Shown one piece after another: positions 44,578-53,537 of a stretch of 64,000 nt of DNA. This stretch comes from Chitinophaga sp. XS-30 (GTDB lineage Bacteria; Bacteroidota; Bacteroidia; Chitinophagales; Chitinophagaceae), in NCBI RefSeq assembly GCF_008086345.1, contig NZ_CP043006.1, positions 372,001 to 436,000 on the forward strand, given 5' to 3'. The notes beneath the pieces were generated by a model. The model saw only the letters and a list, made by a program, of their open reading frames with translations. It did not search any database and was not told the DNA's origin. Positions within the stretch are counted from its first letter, which is position 1, and each line of letters begins with the position of its first letter. Made by a program: the position numbers and the translations under genes.

Positions 44578-45843
44578 CTATCCCTTCATTTTCACGCTGA
44601 AAACGTGCATGGGATGCTCGTAAACATAGGTGATCTCATATTTGTACAGGTCGCAGACCTTTTTTACGATCTCCAGGCCCAGCCCCATGCTTTCCGCATC
44701 CGCACTGCTTTTGGCGAAGCGCTGGAAAAGGCGGGCCGTGTTGAGGGCGTAAAGCTGGCCGGTGTTCTGCACCGTGAACGTACCATTGGCGATCTTCACC
44801 AGGATGTTGCCGCCGTTGAGGTTATGGCGGATGGCATTGGCCAGCAGATTGCTGAGCAACACTTCTATAAGGACGGGATTGGCATTCACCACGAGGTCTT
44901 CCTGCCAGTCGGTCTCCATACCCAGCTGTTTCTGTTCCGCCTGGGCGCGGTATTGTTCCAGCAGGTGAATGGCCATTTTCTGTACGGAAATATCCTCCGT
45001 TTCGGGGAATTGCCCGTTCTGGATGCGCGTGAGCAGGATGAGCCCTTTGTTCAGCCGGCCCATGCGCTGGCTGGCGGTGGCCATGTCTGTGATGAGCGCG
45101 GCCTGTTCCTCCGTGAGGGGAGTGGTTTGCATCAGCAACTCCAGCTTTCCCTGGAAGATGGCCAGCGGGGTCCTCATTTCATGGGAGGCATTCTCCGCAA
45201 ATTCTTTCTGGGAAACATAGGCCTTCCTGCTGCGCTCTGCCAGTTGCTCCACTGCCGTATTCAGCTCCTCAAATTCGCTGACGCCGGGTTTGCCCAGCAG
45301 CAGCGGCGCGGCGTCATCCACTTTATAGGCGCGAAGTTTGCGGAGCGTGTTGTAAAAAGGCTTCCAGACCTGGCGGGCCAGGCTACGGTTGATCAGCAGC
45401 AATCCGGCCAGCAACAGGGAAAGCAGCAGCACCTGCAAAATGATGATGCTGGTGATGAGCGCCTCATGATTGGCGAGGGAAGATTTGATCTGCAGGCGGT
45501 AAGTTTCCTGGTTGATGACCAGGTGGGAAGTCAGCAGGCGGTAGGTGACCCGCCGGCGGGAGGTGCTGTCCACCACATCGGAGGTATAGAGCGAGTCCCG
45601 GCCGGTATGCGGGGCCGCGCGTTCCAGGGTGATATCGTTGTTGAGCAGGGGATTATCGTCTTCCGGGTATTCATCCATTACCTGCAAACGCGGCACCAGC
45701 TGCGTTTTAGTGGCAATCAGGCGGGCATCCACATTGGCGATCACAATGCGCTTCAGCACAAAATAGAATACCGGTACCGCCACCAGCAGCAGGATGACGG
45801 ATAACAGGAAATAATACTGTACGGTTTTGTTCAGCAGCTTCAT
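44578..45843 (-). CDS. Sensor histidine kinase (two-TM, OmpR-partner type)
   Basis: The 421-residue kinase has one helix near the N-terminus (YYFLLSVILLLVAVPVFYFVL), a periplasmic loop of ~110 residues and a second helix (about 128-155). A HisKA box follows (FAENASHEMRTPLAIFQGKLELL). The ATPase is slightly divergent: N box LLANAIRHNLNGG and G2 ESMGLGLEIVKKVC. It is a paralogue of the kinase at 59305-60630. It overlaps its response regulator by 4 bp and precedes degP, so an envelope-stress role is likely. Confidence 0.92.
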   Translation of the reverse strand: MKLLNKTVQYYFLLSVILLLVAVPVFYFVLKRIVIANVDARLIATKTQLVPRLQVMDEYPEDDNPLLNNDITLERAAPHTGRDSLYTSDVVDSTSRRRVTYRLLTSHLVINQETYRLQIKSSLANHEALITSIIILQVLLLSLLLAGLLLINRSLARQVWKPFYNTLRKLRAYKVDDAAPLLLGKPGVSEFEELNTAVEQLAERSRKAYVSQKEFAENASHEMRTPLAIFQGKLELLMQTTPLTEEQAALITDMATASQRMGRLNKGLILLTRIQNGQFPETEDISVQKMAIHLLEQYRAQAEQKQLGMETDWQEDLVVNANPVLIEVLLSNLLANAIRHNLNGGNILVKIANGTFTVQNTGQLYALNTARLFQRFAKSSADAESMGLGLEIVKKVCDLYKYEITYVYEHPMHVFSVKMKG

Positions 45844-46517
45844 GGCACTTCCATTTTATATCCCATGCCATACACTGCCTTGATCTGGTCTTTCCATCCG
45901 GCCTGTATCAGTTTCTTTTTCAGGTTTTTCATATGGGCGTAGATGAAGTCGTAATTATCGAACAGCCCTTCCCCGTCGCCGGACAGGTGTTCTGCGATGG
46001 CATGTTTGGATACCACCCTGTTCCTGTTCGTGAGCAGGTACAGCAGCAGGTCGTATTCTTTACGGGTGACGTCTACCGCCTGCCCGTTCACGCGGACGGA
46101 GCGGGCCTGCGTATCCAGGCTGAGGGGGCCGGCTTCCAGGGCGGTATTGCCGGAAAAGCGCCGGCGGCGGATCACAGCGGCAATGCGGGCGCCCAGTTCG
46201 GAAAGGTGGAAGGGCTTCGTGAGGTAATCGTCCGCCCCCAGCTGCAGTCCCTGAATACGGTCGTCAATACCGTCACGGGCGGAGATAATGATCACCCCTT
46301 CGGTTTTATGATCGTCTTTCAGTGCCTTGAGCACCTGCAGGCCATTACCGTCCGGCAGCGATATATCCAGCAGGATGCAGTCGTATTCGAATGATTCTAT
46401 CCTGTCCAGCGCCGTTTTGCAGTCCGGCGCTACCTCGCAGGTATAATTCTCCGCTTCCAGGTAGGTAGCGATGCTTTTGCTGAGTGCCTGTTCGTCTTCA
46501 ATAATAAGAATCTTCAT
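45840..46517 (-). CDS. OmpR-family response regulator
   Basis: The 225-residue regulator has a receiver (IIEDEQALSKSI, Asp in DCILLDISLPDGNG, Lys in YLTKPFHLSE) and a C-terminal winged-helix DNA-binding domain (TRKEYDLLLYLLTNRNRVVSKHAI broken by the wing, YAHMKNLKKKL). It binds DNA as a dimer on direct repeats. It is co-transcribed with the kinase that it overlaps. Its likely site is the 11-bp tandem repeat before degP; no copy of that repeat is seen in front of its own gene. Confidence 0.93.
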   Translation of the reverse strand: MKILIIEDEQALSKSIATYLEAENYTCEVAPDCKTALDRIESFEYDCILLDISLPDGNGLQVLKALKDDHKTEGVIIISARDGIDDRIQGLQLGADDYLTKPFHLSELGARIAAVIRRRRFSGNTALEAGPLSLDTQARSVRVNGQAVDVTRKEYDLLLYLLTNRNRVVSKHAIAEHLSGDGEGLFDNYDFIYAHMKNLKKKLIQAGWKDQIKAVYGMGYKMEVP

Positions 46518-46716
46518 GCCGGCATTAATTTACAGAAAAAAATATTCCGGCGCGACACGAAGGCCGGGGATTGCCGGAGAGTATCCCGCGCGCTTGCGGC
46601 AGGCGGCAGAAAACTGGCATGCAGCGCCCTTGCAAAAGGCGGTTTCACGCCCGGCAGCGGCGAACGCCCATGTTGATTGGCGCTTATAAGCATCCGCCGG
46701 CACTGTGAAGAATTTT

Positions 46717-46746
46717 TTTGTTTTTTCGAAAAAGCGCCTAAATTTG
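46717..46746 (+). promoter_or_regulatory. Promoter of the tRNA-Ala gene
   Basis: TTTG (46717-46720) and TAAATTTG (46739-46746) are separated by 18 bases, both perfect. Transcription would start about 14 bases before the mature tRNA. Confidence 0.75.
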
Positions 46747-46764
46747 CACTCCATTCACGCACAG

Positions 46765-46837
46765 GGGGGATTAGCTCATCTGGTAGAGCGCAAGCATGGC
46801 ATGTTTGAGGTGATCGGTTCGAGTCCGATATCCTCCA
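46765..46837 (+). tRNA. tRNA-Ala (anticodon GGC)
   Basis: A full cloverleaf is readable: acceptor GGGGGAT/ATCCTCC (one G-U pair), D stem GCTC/GAGC, anticodon stem CAAGC/GTTTG with loop ATGGCAT (anticodon GGC at positions 34-36), and T arm ATCGG-TTCGAGT-CCGAT. The discriminator is A and the CCA end is not encoded. Confidence 0.95.
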
Positions 46838-46842
46838 CCCGG

Positions 46843-46877
46843 AACGGGAAATCGGTAACACGGTTTCCCGTTTTTCT
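46843..46877 (+). terminator. Rho-independent terminator after tRNA-Ala
   Basis: AACGGGAAA (46843-46851) pairs with TTTCCCGTT (46864-46872) and is followed by T-rich sequence. It ends the tRNA transcript just downstream of the gene. Confidence 0.8.
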
Positions 46878-46959
46878 TTGCCCTGTTGCGGATGATTCGG
46901 CAACAGCATTAACATTCAGATGTTTTTTTGTATCTTTCGTCACATATTCATGAAACCCA

Positions 46960-47364
46960 ATGAGACAAAAAATTACCTGTTTGCTAATTGACGATGATAA
47001 GGATGATCAGGAAATATTCAAGCTCGCGCTGCAGGATGTTAACCCGGATGTGATGTGTTTAACAGCGGATGACGGAGTTGAAGGCCTCAAACTCCTGCGG
47101 TCTGAGAAAGACTTTTCCCCGGCTTATATTTTTCTGGATCTGAACATGCCCCGCATGACGGGGAAGGACTGTCTCTGCGAGATCAAGAAAGATGAAAGGC
47201 TTTCGGATATTCCCGTAGTGATCTACTCCACCTCTTCAGACCCTGGTGATATCAATGATTCCCGGTCGCTGGGAGCGAGTGACTATATCGTTAAACAGTT
47301 CAGCATCAGTTCGCTGAAATCGATACTGGAACCGTATTTCAGCAAGAAAAAGGAAATAGCTTAA
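46960..47364 (+). CDS. Single-domain response regulator
   Basis: The 134-residue receiver has LLIDDDKDDQEI acidic residues, the phosphoacceptor Asp in YIFLDLNMPRMTG, and a Thr/Ser position in VVIYSTSSDPG. The Lys is in YIVKQFS, where the usual following Pro is Gln. There is no output domain. It resembles the response regulators that accompany bacteriophytochrome-like and hybrid kinases. It lies convergent (3 bp) to the CheR-type gene and may exchange phosphate with the hybrid kinases downstream (inferred). Confidence 0.9.
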   Translation: MRQKITCLLIDDDKDDQEIFKLALQDVNPDVMCLTADDGVEGLKLLRSEKDFSPAYIFLDLNMPRMTGKDCLCEIKKDERLSDIPVVIYSTSSDPGDINDSRSLGASDYIVKQFSISSLKSILEPYFSKKKEIA

Positions 47365-47367
47365 GCA

Positions 47368-48207
47368 TTATTTCACTTTCCGCCATATTTTCTGGCGGTT
47401 CGGCAGTTGTTTGTATTTAGGCGCTATCACCGAATATTTCAGGCTTTCTTTTGCACCCAATGCCAGGAACCCGAGCGGCTCCAGGCTGTCTTCGAATAAT
47501 TGCAGCACACGGTTCTGCAGTTCCTTATCGAAATAGATCAGCACATTCCTGCAGAGGATCAGCTGAAATTCGTTGAATGACCGGTCAGACACCAGGTTAT
47601 GCGTGGATATGACCATCCGGCCGGACAGCTGTTCATCGAATTTTGCCCAATCGTATTTTGCCGTGTAGTACCGCGAAAAATCATGGAGACCGCCGGATTG
47701 GATATAGTTTTCCGAATACTGTTTCATATACCGCAGGGGGAAGATGCCTTTGCGGAGCTTTTCCAGTACGGCCGGGTTAATATCCGTGGCATAGAGGAGG
47801 GAGCGTTCCAGCAGCCCGGCTTCCTTCAGAAGGATGGCCATGGAATAAACCTCTTCGCCGGAGGAGCATCCCGCATGCCAGATGCGGATGAAAGGATAGG
47901 TAGCCAGCACCGGCAGCACCTCCTCGCGCAGGCAGCGGTAGAAATGCGGATCACGGAACATTTCGGTCACATTCACCGTGATCTCCTCCACGAAATAACG
48001 GAAGTAATTGGGGTCTTCCCGGACGCGCAGCCTGAAGTCCAGGAAACCGGCAAACCTGTTCAGCGAAAACAGCCGGTTGATACGCCGCTTCAGTGACGGA
48101 CGGGCATAATCATTAAAGTTGTATCCGTAGATATCATGCACATCCTGCAGCAGCAGGGCTATCTCTTCGTCTTTAAGCTCGTATTCCACCTTTGATATTT
48201 GGATCAT
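47368..48207 (-). CDS. CheR-type protein-glutamate methyltransferase
   Basis: The 279-residue protein has the N-terminal CheR domain (DIYGYNFNDYARPSLKRRINR) and a SAM-binding domain with HAGCSSGEEVYSMAIL, YATDINPAVLEKLRKG and LILCRNVLIYFD. CheR enzymes methylate Glu residues of chemoreceptors. Here no receptor, CheA or CheB is nearby, so a role in a sensory hybrid-kinase pathway is more likely. The ATG at 48207 overlaps the preceding hybrid-kinase stop by 4 bp; the frame's earlier start at 48303 would lie inside that gene. Confidence 0.92.
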   Translation of the reverse strand: MIQISKVEYELKDEEIALLLQDVHDIYGYNFNDYARPSLKRRINRLFSLNRFAGFLDFRLRVREDPNYFRYFVEEITVNVTEMFRDPHFYRCLREEVLPVLATYPFIRIWHAGCSSGEEVYSMAILLKEAGLLERSLLYATDINPAVLEKLRKGIFPLRYMKQYSENYIQSGGLHDFSRYYTAKYDWAKFDEQLSGRMVISTHNLVSDRSFNEFQLILCRNVLIYFDKELQNRVLQLFEDSLEPLGFLALGAKESLKYSVIAPKYKQLPNRQKIWRKVK

Positions 48208-51200
48208 TTGCCTGTATCGTACAGCCATACCCGCAGCAGGGACAATAACTGGTCGATATCCACCGGTTTGCTGATATAATCGGAAGCACCCGCGGCAATG
48301 CATTTCTCCCGGTCCCCGTTCATCGCCTTGGCTGTAACGGCAATGACCGGCAATCTGGCAAACCTCTTATCCGATTTGATCATGCGGGTGGATTCATAGC
48401 CATCCATTTCCGGCATCATCATATCCATCAGCACAATATCCGTTTCCGGATGTTCCCGGAGGCGGTCCAGCGCTTCCCGGCCGTCCACCGCGGAGATCAC
48501 GCGCACCCCGCAGGCCTCCAGCGCCTTGGATAGGGAGAAGATGTTCCGCACATCATCATCCGCCAGCAGCACCGTTTTCCCTTTCAGCACATCCTCCCGC
48601 GCGGCCTTGGGTTTCACGGTTTCCTTCTTTTCTTCCACCAGGTGCAGGAAGAGGGACACCTCATCGAGTATGCGCTGGTAGGAGTTGGCCACTTTGATCA
48701 CGATGGAATCCGCATATTGCCTGATGCGCAATTCCTCCGCCTTGCTGAGCTGCTTGCCTGTAAAGATGATGATGGGCACATTTTCCAGGCCGGGTGACTG
48801 TTTCACTTCATCGAGGGTATCGTAGGACCTTTCGCCGGAAACGCCCATATCCAGGATCACACAATTTACTTCCTTTTTCCGCAAGGCCTCAACGCTTTCC
48901 CCGATGTTGCCCCTGATCTCCGTGTTCACCCGGTAATTGCCAAGGTAATAGGCCAGCGCTTTGGCGTGTTTCATATCTTCTTCCACGATCAGCACCTTGC
49001 GGGGATTGTTATTGAGCATGAACTCTATCTTGCTGAAGATGTCTTCCATCTTGTCGTATGCCGCGGGTTTGTCGATAAAGTCCACCGCGCCTTTGGAAAG
49101 GCTTTTGAATTTCGCCTGGAAAGAGGACATGACGTGCACGGGGATATGCCGGGTGAGCGGATCGTTCTTCAGCTCTTCCATCACTTCCCATCCATCCTTG
49201 ACCGGCAGCTGGATATCCAGCAGGATGCCCTGTGGGCGATATTGCTGTGCCAGGCCCGCAGCATCATCGCCGCGTACGGTCACCACGCCTTTGTATCCTT
49301 TCTGCCGGGTGAATTCCAGCAAGGAGCGCGCAAAACCTGTATCATCTTCCACAATGAGTATCACGCGGTCTTTCCCGGTGATGGAATGGCGGTCGTCTGC
49401 AATGCTTTCGGGGATCACCGGTGTAACGAAGCGCTCCGGCACGACTTCCTGCAACAACACTTTCGGCCCTTCATCTTTCGGCAGGGCAAAACCGGCTGCG
49501 GAGCGGGTAGCCGGTATGATCACGGTAAATTCGCTGCCTTTGTCCGGCTGGCTTTTCAGGCGTATCTCCCCGCCCAGCAGCTTTGTCAGCTCCCGGCTGA
49601 TGGACAGTCCAAGGCCCGTACCACCGTACTTGCGGCGGGTAGAGCCATCAGCCTGCTGAAATGCTTCAAAAATGTTCTGCTGTTTGTCTTCCGGAATACC
49701 GATCCCGGTATCGCTAACGGTGAACATCACGGTATTGCGGTTCTCTTCCGGCATGGACACCCGCAGCTCCACATATCCCTCTGCCGTAAATTTCAGCGCA
49801 TTCGAGATCAGGTTGCGGATGATCTGATCCAGCCGCAGCCGGTCCGTTTCAATAATGCCGTAAACGTTCTCATCCGTTTCCACCCGGAAGCCGATCCCTT
49901 TTTCCCTGGCCACCGGCTCAAAGAGCGCTCTCATATCCCGAACGATCTCGTCTATGCGCACGTCGCTGTACATGAGGTCCATTTTACCGGCTTCTATCTT
50001 GGAGAGGTCGAGTATCTCGTCTATCAGCGACAGCAGCCCCTTCCCCGAGTTCTGTATCACGCTGGCATACTCTACCTGGTCCGGCGTAAGGTTCTGCCCG
50101 CTGTTCTCTCCCATGAGGCGGGAGAGCAGCAGAATGGAATTGAGCGGCGTACGCAGTTCGTGGGACATATTGGCCAGGAATTCTGATTTATAGCGCGTGC
50201 TTTGCTCCAGTTCCTCTGCCTTGCGTTGTATTTCCAGGTTCCTGTCAATCACCAGGCGGTTGCGTTCTTCCAGCAACCTTGTTTTTTCCTCCAGTTCCTC
50301 GTTGGCTCCCAGCAGCTCTTCCTGCTGTACTTTCAGCTCTTCTTCGGATGCCTGCAGTTTCTCCGTCTGGGCTTCCAGCTCACTGTTGATATTTTCCAGC
50401 TCGTTATGCTGCGCCTGCAATTCTTCTGATTGCGACTGTGTTTCTTCCAGGAGCTCCTGGAGGCGCTTGCGGTTCTTCACGCTATGCAGTACGGTGCCTA
50501 TATTCGGACAGATCGCTTTCAGGAAGGCGATATCGTTCTCTGAAAAAGGCTTCAGCGATACCAGTTCGATCACGCCTTCTGTTCTGCGCTCATAGTCAAG
50601 CGGAATGGCAATGATGTTGCGGGGTTTGAGGACACCGGTAGCATGACTGAACAGCATCAGGTCTTCCGGTACATCCTCCAGGTGAATGATCTTGCAGCTA
50701 TCCGCGCATTGCCCCACCAATCCGTCCCCGAAGGGGATCACGGGTTTTGCGTACTGTTCATCGATCGCATAACCCTGCAGGAAACGCAGGGAAGAGCTGT
50801 TTTCTGTCGCATAGAATACGCCTGCGTGAGCATGGGTATAAGTGATCACAAAATCCAGGATGCTGCGGGAGAGTATGGGCAGGTCGTATTCCCCCAGCAT
50901 TTTGTCATGCAGCGTGGTCACACCCGTCTGCAGCCATTCCCTGGCTTCCAGCAAACCAAAGGAATATTGCAGGGACGCGGCCATTTTGTTCAGCGACACG
51001 GAAAGATAGCCGAGGCCATCCTCCCCTTCCTCCTGCGCCCGGGTGGAATAATCCCCGCCGGAGATCCGGTCTGCAATGTCGCGGATAATATTGATGCGCC
51101 GGTTGATATCCTGGTCTTTCTGCTCCAGCTCGCGCCGCAATTGCTGTTGTCTTTTAAAATCACTGTTTACCCTGATGAAGGAAGTAATGGTGATAAGCAA

Positions 51201-51770
51201 CGCCAGTATAGTGGCTATAACCAGAAAAGCAGGCGTGGCATTGGCAAACTTGTCGAGCTCGCTGGTCCGCTCTTTAAGCAATTTGGTTTCCCGGGCTTTC
51301 ATCAGCTTTACAAGCTGGTCCAGCTGCTCCATATACCCCCTGCCTTTTTCAATATCCGCCACCGTGAGCAGGCCTTTGCTCTTCTTCCTTTCGATATTGG
51401 ATTCCAGTACATCGATGCGCATCATGGCTGCCTCCATCAGCTGATCTGCACCGGAAGCCTGAAGCGGATTGTCTTTCACCAGCTCTTTTACCCTTCCGAT
51501 ATTTGCACGGGTACTGTCTACTGCCGTATTATAAGGAATGATGTATCCTTCATTCCCGGTGATGATATATCCGCGCTGTCCTGTTTCGGCGCTCTTCACA
51601 CCAAGGATCACTGCATCGAGTTCATGCAGAACGTCATTGGTATGATCCACCAATTCCGCACTGTTCACAAGGTTGCGGATGCTGATATAGGATGCCACGG
51701 CACTGAATATCAGCAGCAACAGTGAAAACCCGAACCCGATAACAAGATTTCGCTGAAAAGTTGACTTCAT
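48204..51770 (-). CDS. Large hybrid histidine kinase (CHASE3-HAMP-GAF-HK-REC-REC-REC)
   Basis: The 1188-residue kinase has TM1 (about 9-29), a CHASE3 periplasmic sensor (AVILGVKSAETGQRGYIITG), TM2 (about 188-206), HAMP, GAF (about 290-440) and a long coiled coil. A HisKA box (NMSHELRTPLNSILLL, His ~537) and ATPase (DTGIGI, GTGLGLSIS) follow. There are three receivers: REC1 (about 808-925, Asp in GILLDIQLP), REC2 (about 935-1050, Asp in CVILDMGVS, with a degenerate loop) and REC3 (about 1068-1186, Asp in IVLMDMMMPEMDG). It is coupled to the CheR gene by a 4-bp overlap and follows the REC-PAS kinase by 6 bp. Confidence 0.95.
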   Translation of the reverse strand: MKSTFQRNLVIGFGFSLLLLIFSAVASYISIRNLVNSAELVDHTNDVLHELDAVILGVKSAETGQRGYIITGNEGYIIPYNTAVDSTRANIGRVKELVKDNPLQASGADQLMEAAMMRIDVLESNIERKKSKGLLTVADIEKGRGYMEQLDQLVKLMKARETKLLKERTSELDKFANATPAFLVIATILALLITITSFIRVNSDFKRQQQLRRELEQKDQDINRRINIIRDIADRISGGDYSTRAQEEGEDGLGYLSVSLNKMAASLQYSFGLLEAREWLQTGVTTLHDKMLGEYDLPILSRSILDFVITYTHAHAGVFYATENSSSLRFLQGYAIDEQYAKPVIPFGDGLVGQCADSCKIIHLEDVPEDLMLFSHATGVLKPRNIIAIPLDYERRTEGVIELVSLKPFSENDIAFLKAICPNIGTVLHSVKNRKRLQELLEETQSQSEELQAQHNELENINSELEAQTEKLQASEEELKVQQEELLGANEELEEKTRLLEERNRLVIDRNLEIQRKAEELEQSTRYKSEFLANMSHELRTPLNSILLLSRLMGENSGQNLTPDQVEYASVIQNSGKGLLSLIDEILDLSKIEAGKMDLMYSDVRIDEIVRDMRALFEPVAREKGIGFRVETDENVYGIIETDRLRLDQIIRNLISNALKFTAEGYVELRVSMPEENRNTVMFTVSDTGIGIPEDKQQNIFEAFQQADGSTRRKYGGTGLGLSISRELTKLLGGEIRLKSQPDKGSEFTVIIPATRSAAGFALPKDEGPKVLLQEVVPERFVTPVIPESIADDRHSITGKDRVILIVEDDTGFARSLLEFTRQKGYKGVVTVRGDDAAGLAQQYRPQGILLDIQLPVKDGWEVMEELKNDPLTRHIPVHVMSSFQAKFKSLSKGAVDFIDKPAAYDKMEDIFSKIEFMLNNNPRKVLIVEEDMKHAKALAYYLGNYRVNTEIRGNIGESVEALRKKEVNCVILDMGVSGERSYDTLDEVKQSPGLENVPIIIFTGKQLSKAEELRIRQYADSIVIKVANSYQRILDEVSLFLHLVEEKKETVKPKAAREDVLKGKTVLLADDDVRNIFSLSKALEACGVRVISAVDGREALDRLREHPETDIVLMDMMMPEMDGYESTRMIKSDKRFARLPVIAVTAKAMNGDREKCIAAGASDYISKPVDIDQLLSLLRVWLYDTGK

Positions 51771-51776
51771 TCGCTG

Positions 51777-53345
51777 TTATGATTGATTGACTGGTAAAAT
51801 CATGATAAATGTGCTGCCTTTGCCCGGTTCGCTCCTGGCGGTGATCAACCCGTTGTGGGTATCGATGATCTTTTTTACGATCGCGAGGCCGATACCCGTG
51901 CCTTCATATTCATTACGGCCGTGCAGACGCTGGAAGATCACGAAGATCTTGCTGAGGTACATCTCATCGAAACCGATACCGTTATCCGATACCGTGATGC
52001 GGCAATAAGGGCCTTCAGGCGAAGCTGCGCTGTTTGCCGCAAGCTCCTCAACGCGTTCTCCCTGTATATGAATGACCGGCTGCACTCCTGCTTCCGAGAA
52101 TTTGATGGCATTACTGATGATATTCTGGAAAACCTGCCTGATCTGCGAGGGGATCACTTCCAGCCTGGGCAGCTCCGTCACATGCAGGACAGCCTGCTTT
52201 TCCGCGATCAGCAGTTCCATATCGTCCATGATCTCCCGGATAATGGCATTGATGTCCGTCCATTCAAAAACGGAGGAGATGGACAGCTTGGAAAAGTCCA
52301 GCACATCTGTGATGAGCCTGTTCATGCGCTCGGCCGAATGTACAACCCGGTTGAGGTAATGCAATGCTTCCGGCTGTTCTTCGCCGATCTTTCCGCTGAT
52401 GAGGTTGCTGAATACCTGTATTTTCCGCAGCGGCTCCTTCAGATCGTGAGAAGCTACATAGGCAAACTGCTGCAGTTCATGGTTACTGATCTCCAGCTCC
52501 CTGTTGGCCTGCTGCAGGGCCTGGGTCCTTTCATGAACACGGTTCTCCAGCAGCTGGTTGATCATTTTCTGCTCATGGATATCCGTAAAGATGCCCACCC
52601 ATTTGGCGATACGGTCGTCTTTCCGCACGGGTGTTATGCTCAGCAGGTGATAACGGTACTCATTTTTGCCGATATGCCTGATACTGACCTCGAACACGGC
52701 CTGTACGCCGGAAGCCAGCGCCTGCCGGATACATTCAGCAATGTCCGGTTCACCTTCCTGCGATTGCGGCAGCACTTCCTTATCCGTGGAATACTGGTAC
52801 CAGTACTGGTTAACGAATTCTATTTCTCCCGCTCCGTTGAGGGTGAAAGCGATCTGCTGTATGGACTCCAGGATGGAGCGCAGTTCTTCCAGGCTTTGCC
52901 AGAGAGCCGCCTGTGCATTCTTTCTCACGGTTATCTCCTCCCGCAGGGACTCCTGTGTTTCATTCAGTGCGCGGGTCTGCTGGTGCAGCCGGTAAAAGGT
53001 GCCGACCTTCAGCAGCAGGATGTCCGGATCAAAAGGTTTGGTGATATAATCGATAGCGCCGGAAGTATATCCTTTTGTGATGAACCGTTTTTCCACGTTC
53101 ACCGCAGAAAGAAAAATAATGGGAATGTCTCTCGACTTGCTGTACCCCGTGATCGCCTCCGCCACTTCAAAACCATCCATGCCAGGCATCTGTACATCCA
53201 GAATAATGACAAAATAGGTGTTCTTCAGAATCTTGCGCAGCGCCTCTTCCCCGGAAGTCGCCGTATCTACCTTAAACTGGTTTATCTCAAGCAACTTCTG
53301 GAGTGAATAGATATTATCGGGACGATCATCAACTATAAGGATCAT
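51777..53345 (-). CDS. REC-PAS-histidine kinase hybrid
   Basis: The 522-residue cytoplasmic protein has an N-terminal receiver (IVDDRPDNIYSL, Asp in VIILDVQMPGMDG, Lys in YITKPFDPD), a coiled linker, a PAS domain (about 150-270) and a coiled coil. A HisKA box (YVASHDLKEPLRKIQVF) and ATPase (DNGIGF, GTGIGLAIVKKII) follow. It resembles kinases that receive phosphate from a partner and relay onward. It is the first gene of the kinase-kinase-CheR run. Confidence 0.93.
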   Translation of the reverse strand: MILIVDDRPDNIYSLQKLLEINQFKVDTATSGEEALRKILKNTYFVIILDVQMPGMDGFEVAEAITGYSKSRDIPIIFLSAVNVEKRFITKGYTSGAIDYITKPFDPDILLLKVGTFYRLHQQTRALNETQESLREEITVRKNAQAALWQSLEELRSILESIQQIAFTLNGAGEIEFVNQYWYQYSTDKEVLPQSQEGEPDIAECIRQALASGVQAVFEVSIRHIGKNEYRYHLLSITPVRKDDRIAKWVGIFTDIHEQKMINQLLENRVHERTQALQQANRELEISNHELQQFAYVASHDLKEPLRKIQVFSNLISGKIGEEQPEALHYLNRVVHSAERMNRLITDVLDFSKLSISSVFEWTDINAIIREIMDDMELLIAEKQAVLHVTELPRLEVIPSQIRQVFQNIISNAIKFSEAGVQPVIHIQGERVEELAANSAASPEGPYCRITVSDNGIGFDEMYLSKIFVIFQRLHGRNEYEGTGIGLAIVKKIIDTHNGLITARSEPGKGSTFIMILPVNQS

Positions 53346-53478
53346 AATACTGCCAAAATGTGCGGCAATTTATTCAAATTTTATGCGACTGCACTGTAGA
53401 TTTAACTCTACACATATCTATCTCATTTTCAATTTGTTGCAAGAATTTTTCTATTGGCATAATTTATGGTACCGCCAT

Positions 53479-53514
53479 AAAAAAGGGAGCGGTACCTATC
53501 ACCGTACCACTCCC
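53479..53514 (-). terminator. Rho-independent terminator of the efflux operon
   Basis: GGGAG-C-GGTAC (53485-53495) pairs with GTACC-A-CTCCC (53504-53514) with one central mismatch. On the minus strand the stem is followed by six T. Confidence 0.82.
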
Positions 53515-53537
53515 GTGCCATTCTAACTATTGATCCG

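Noticed and set aside
48966..50186. 406-residue open frame on the plus strand
   Set aside because: It is antisense to the hybrid kinase with HisKA and three REC domains.
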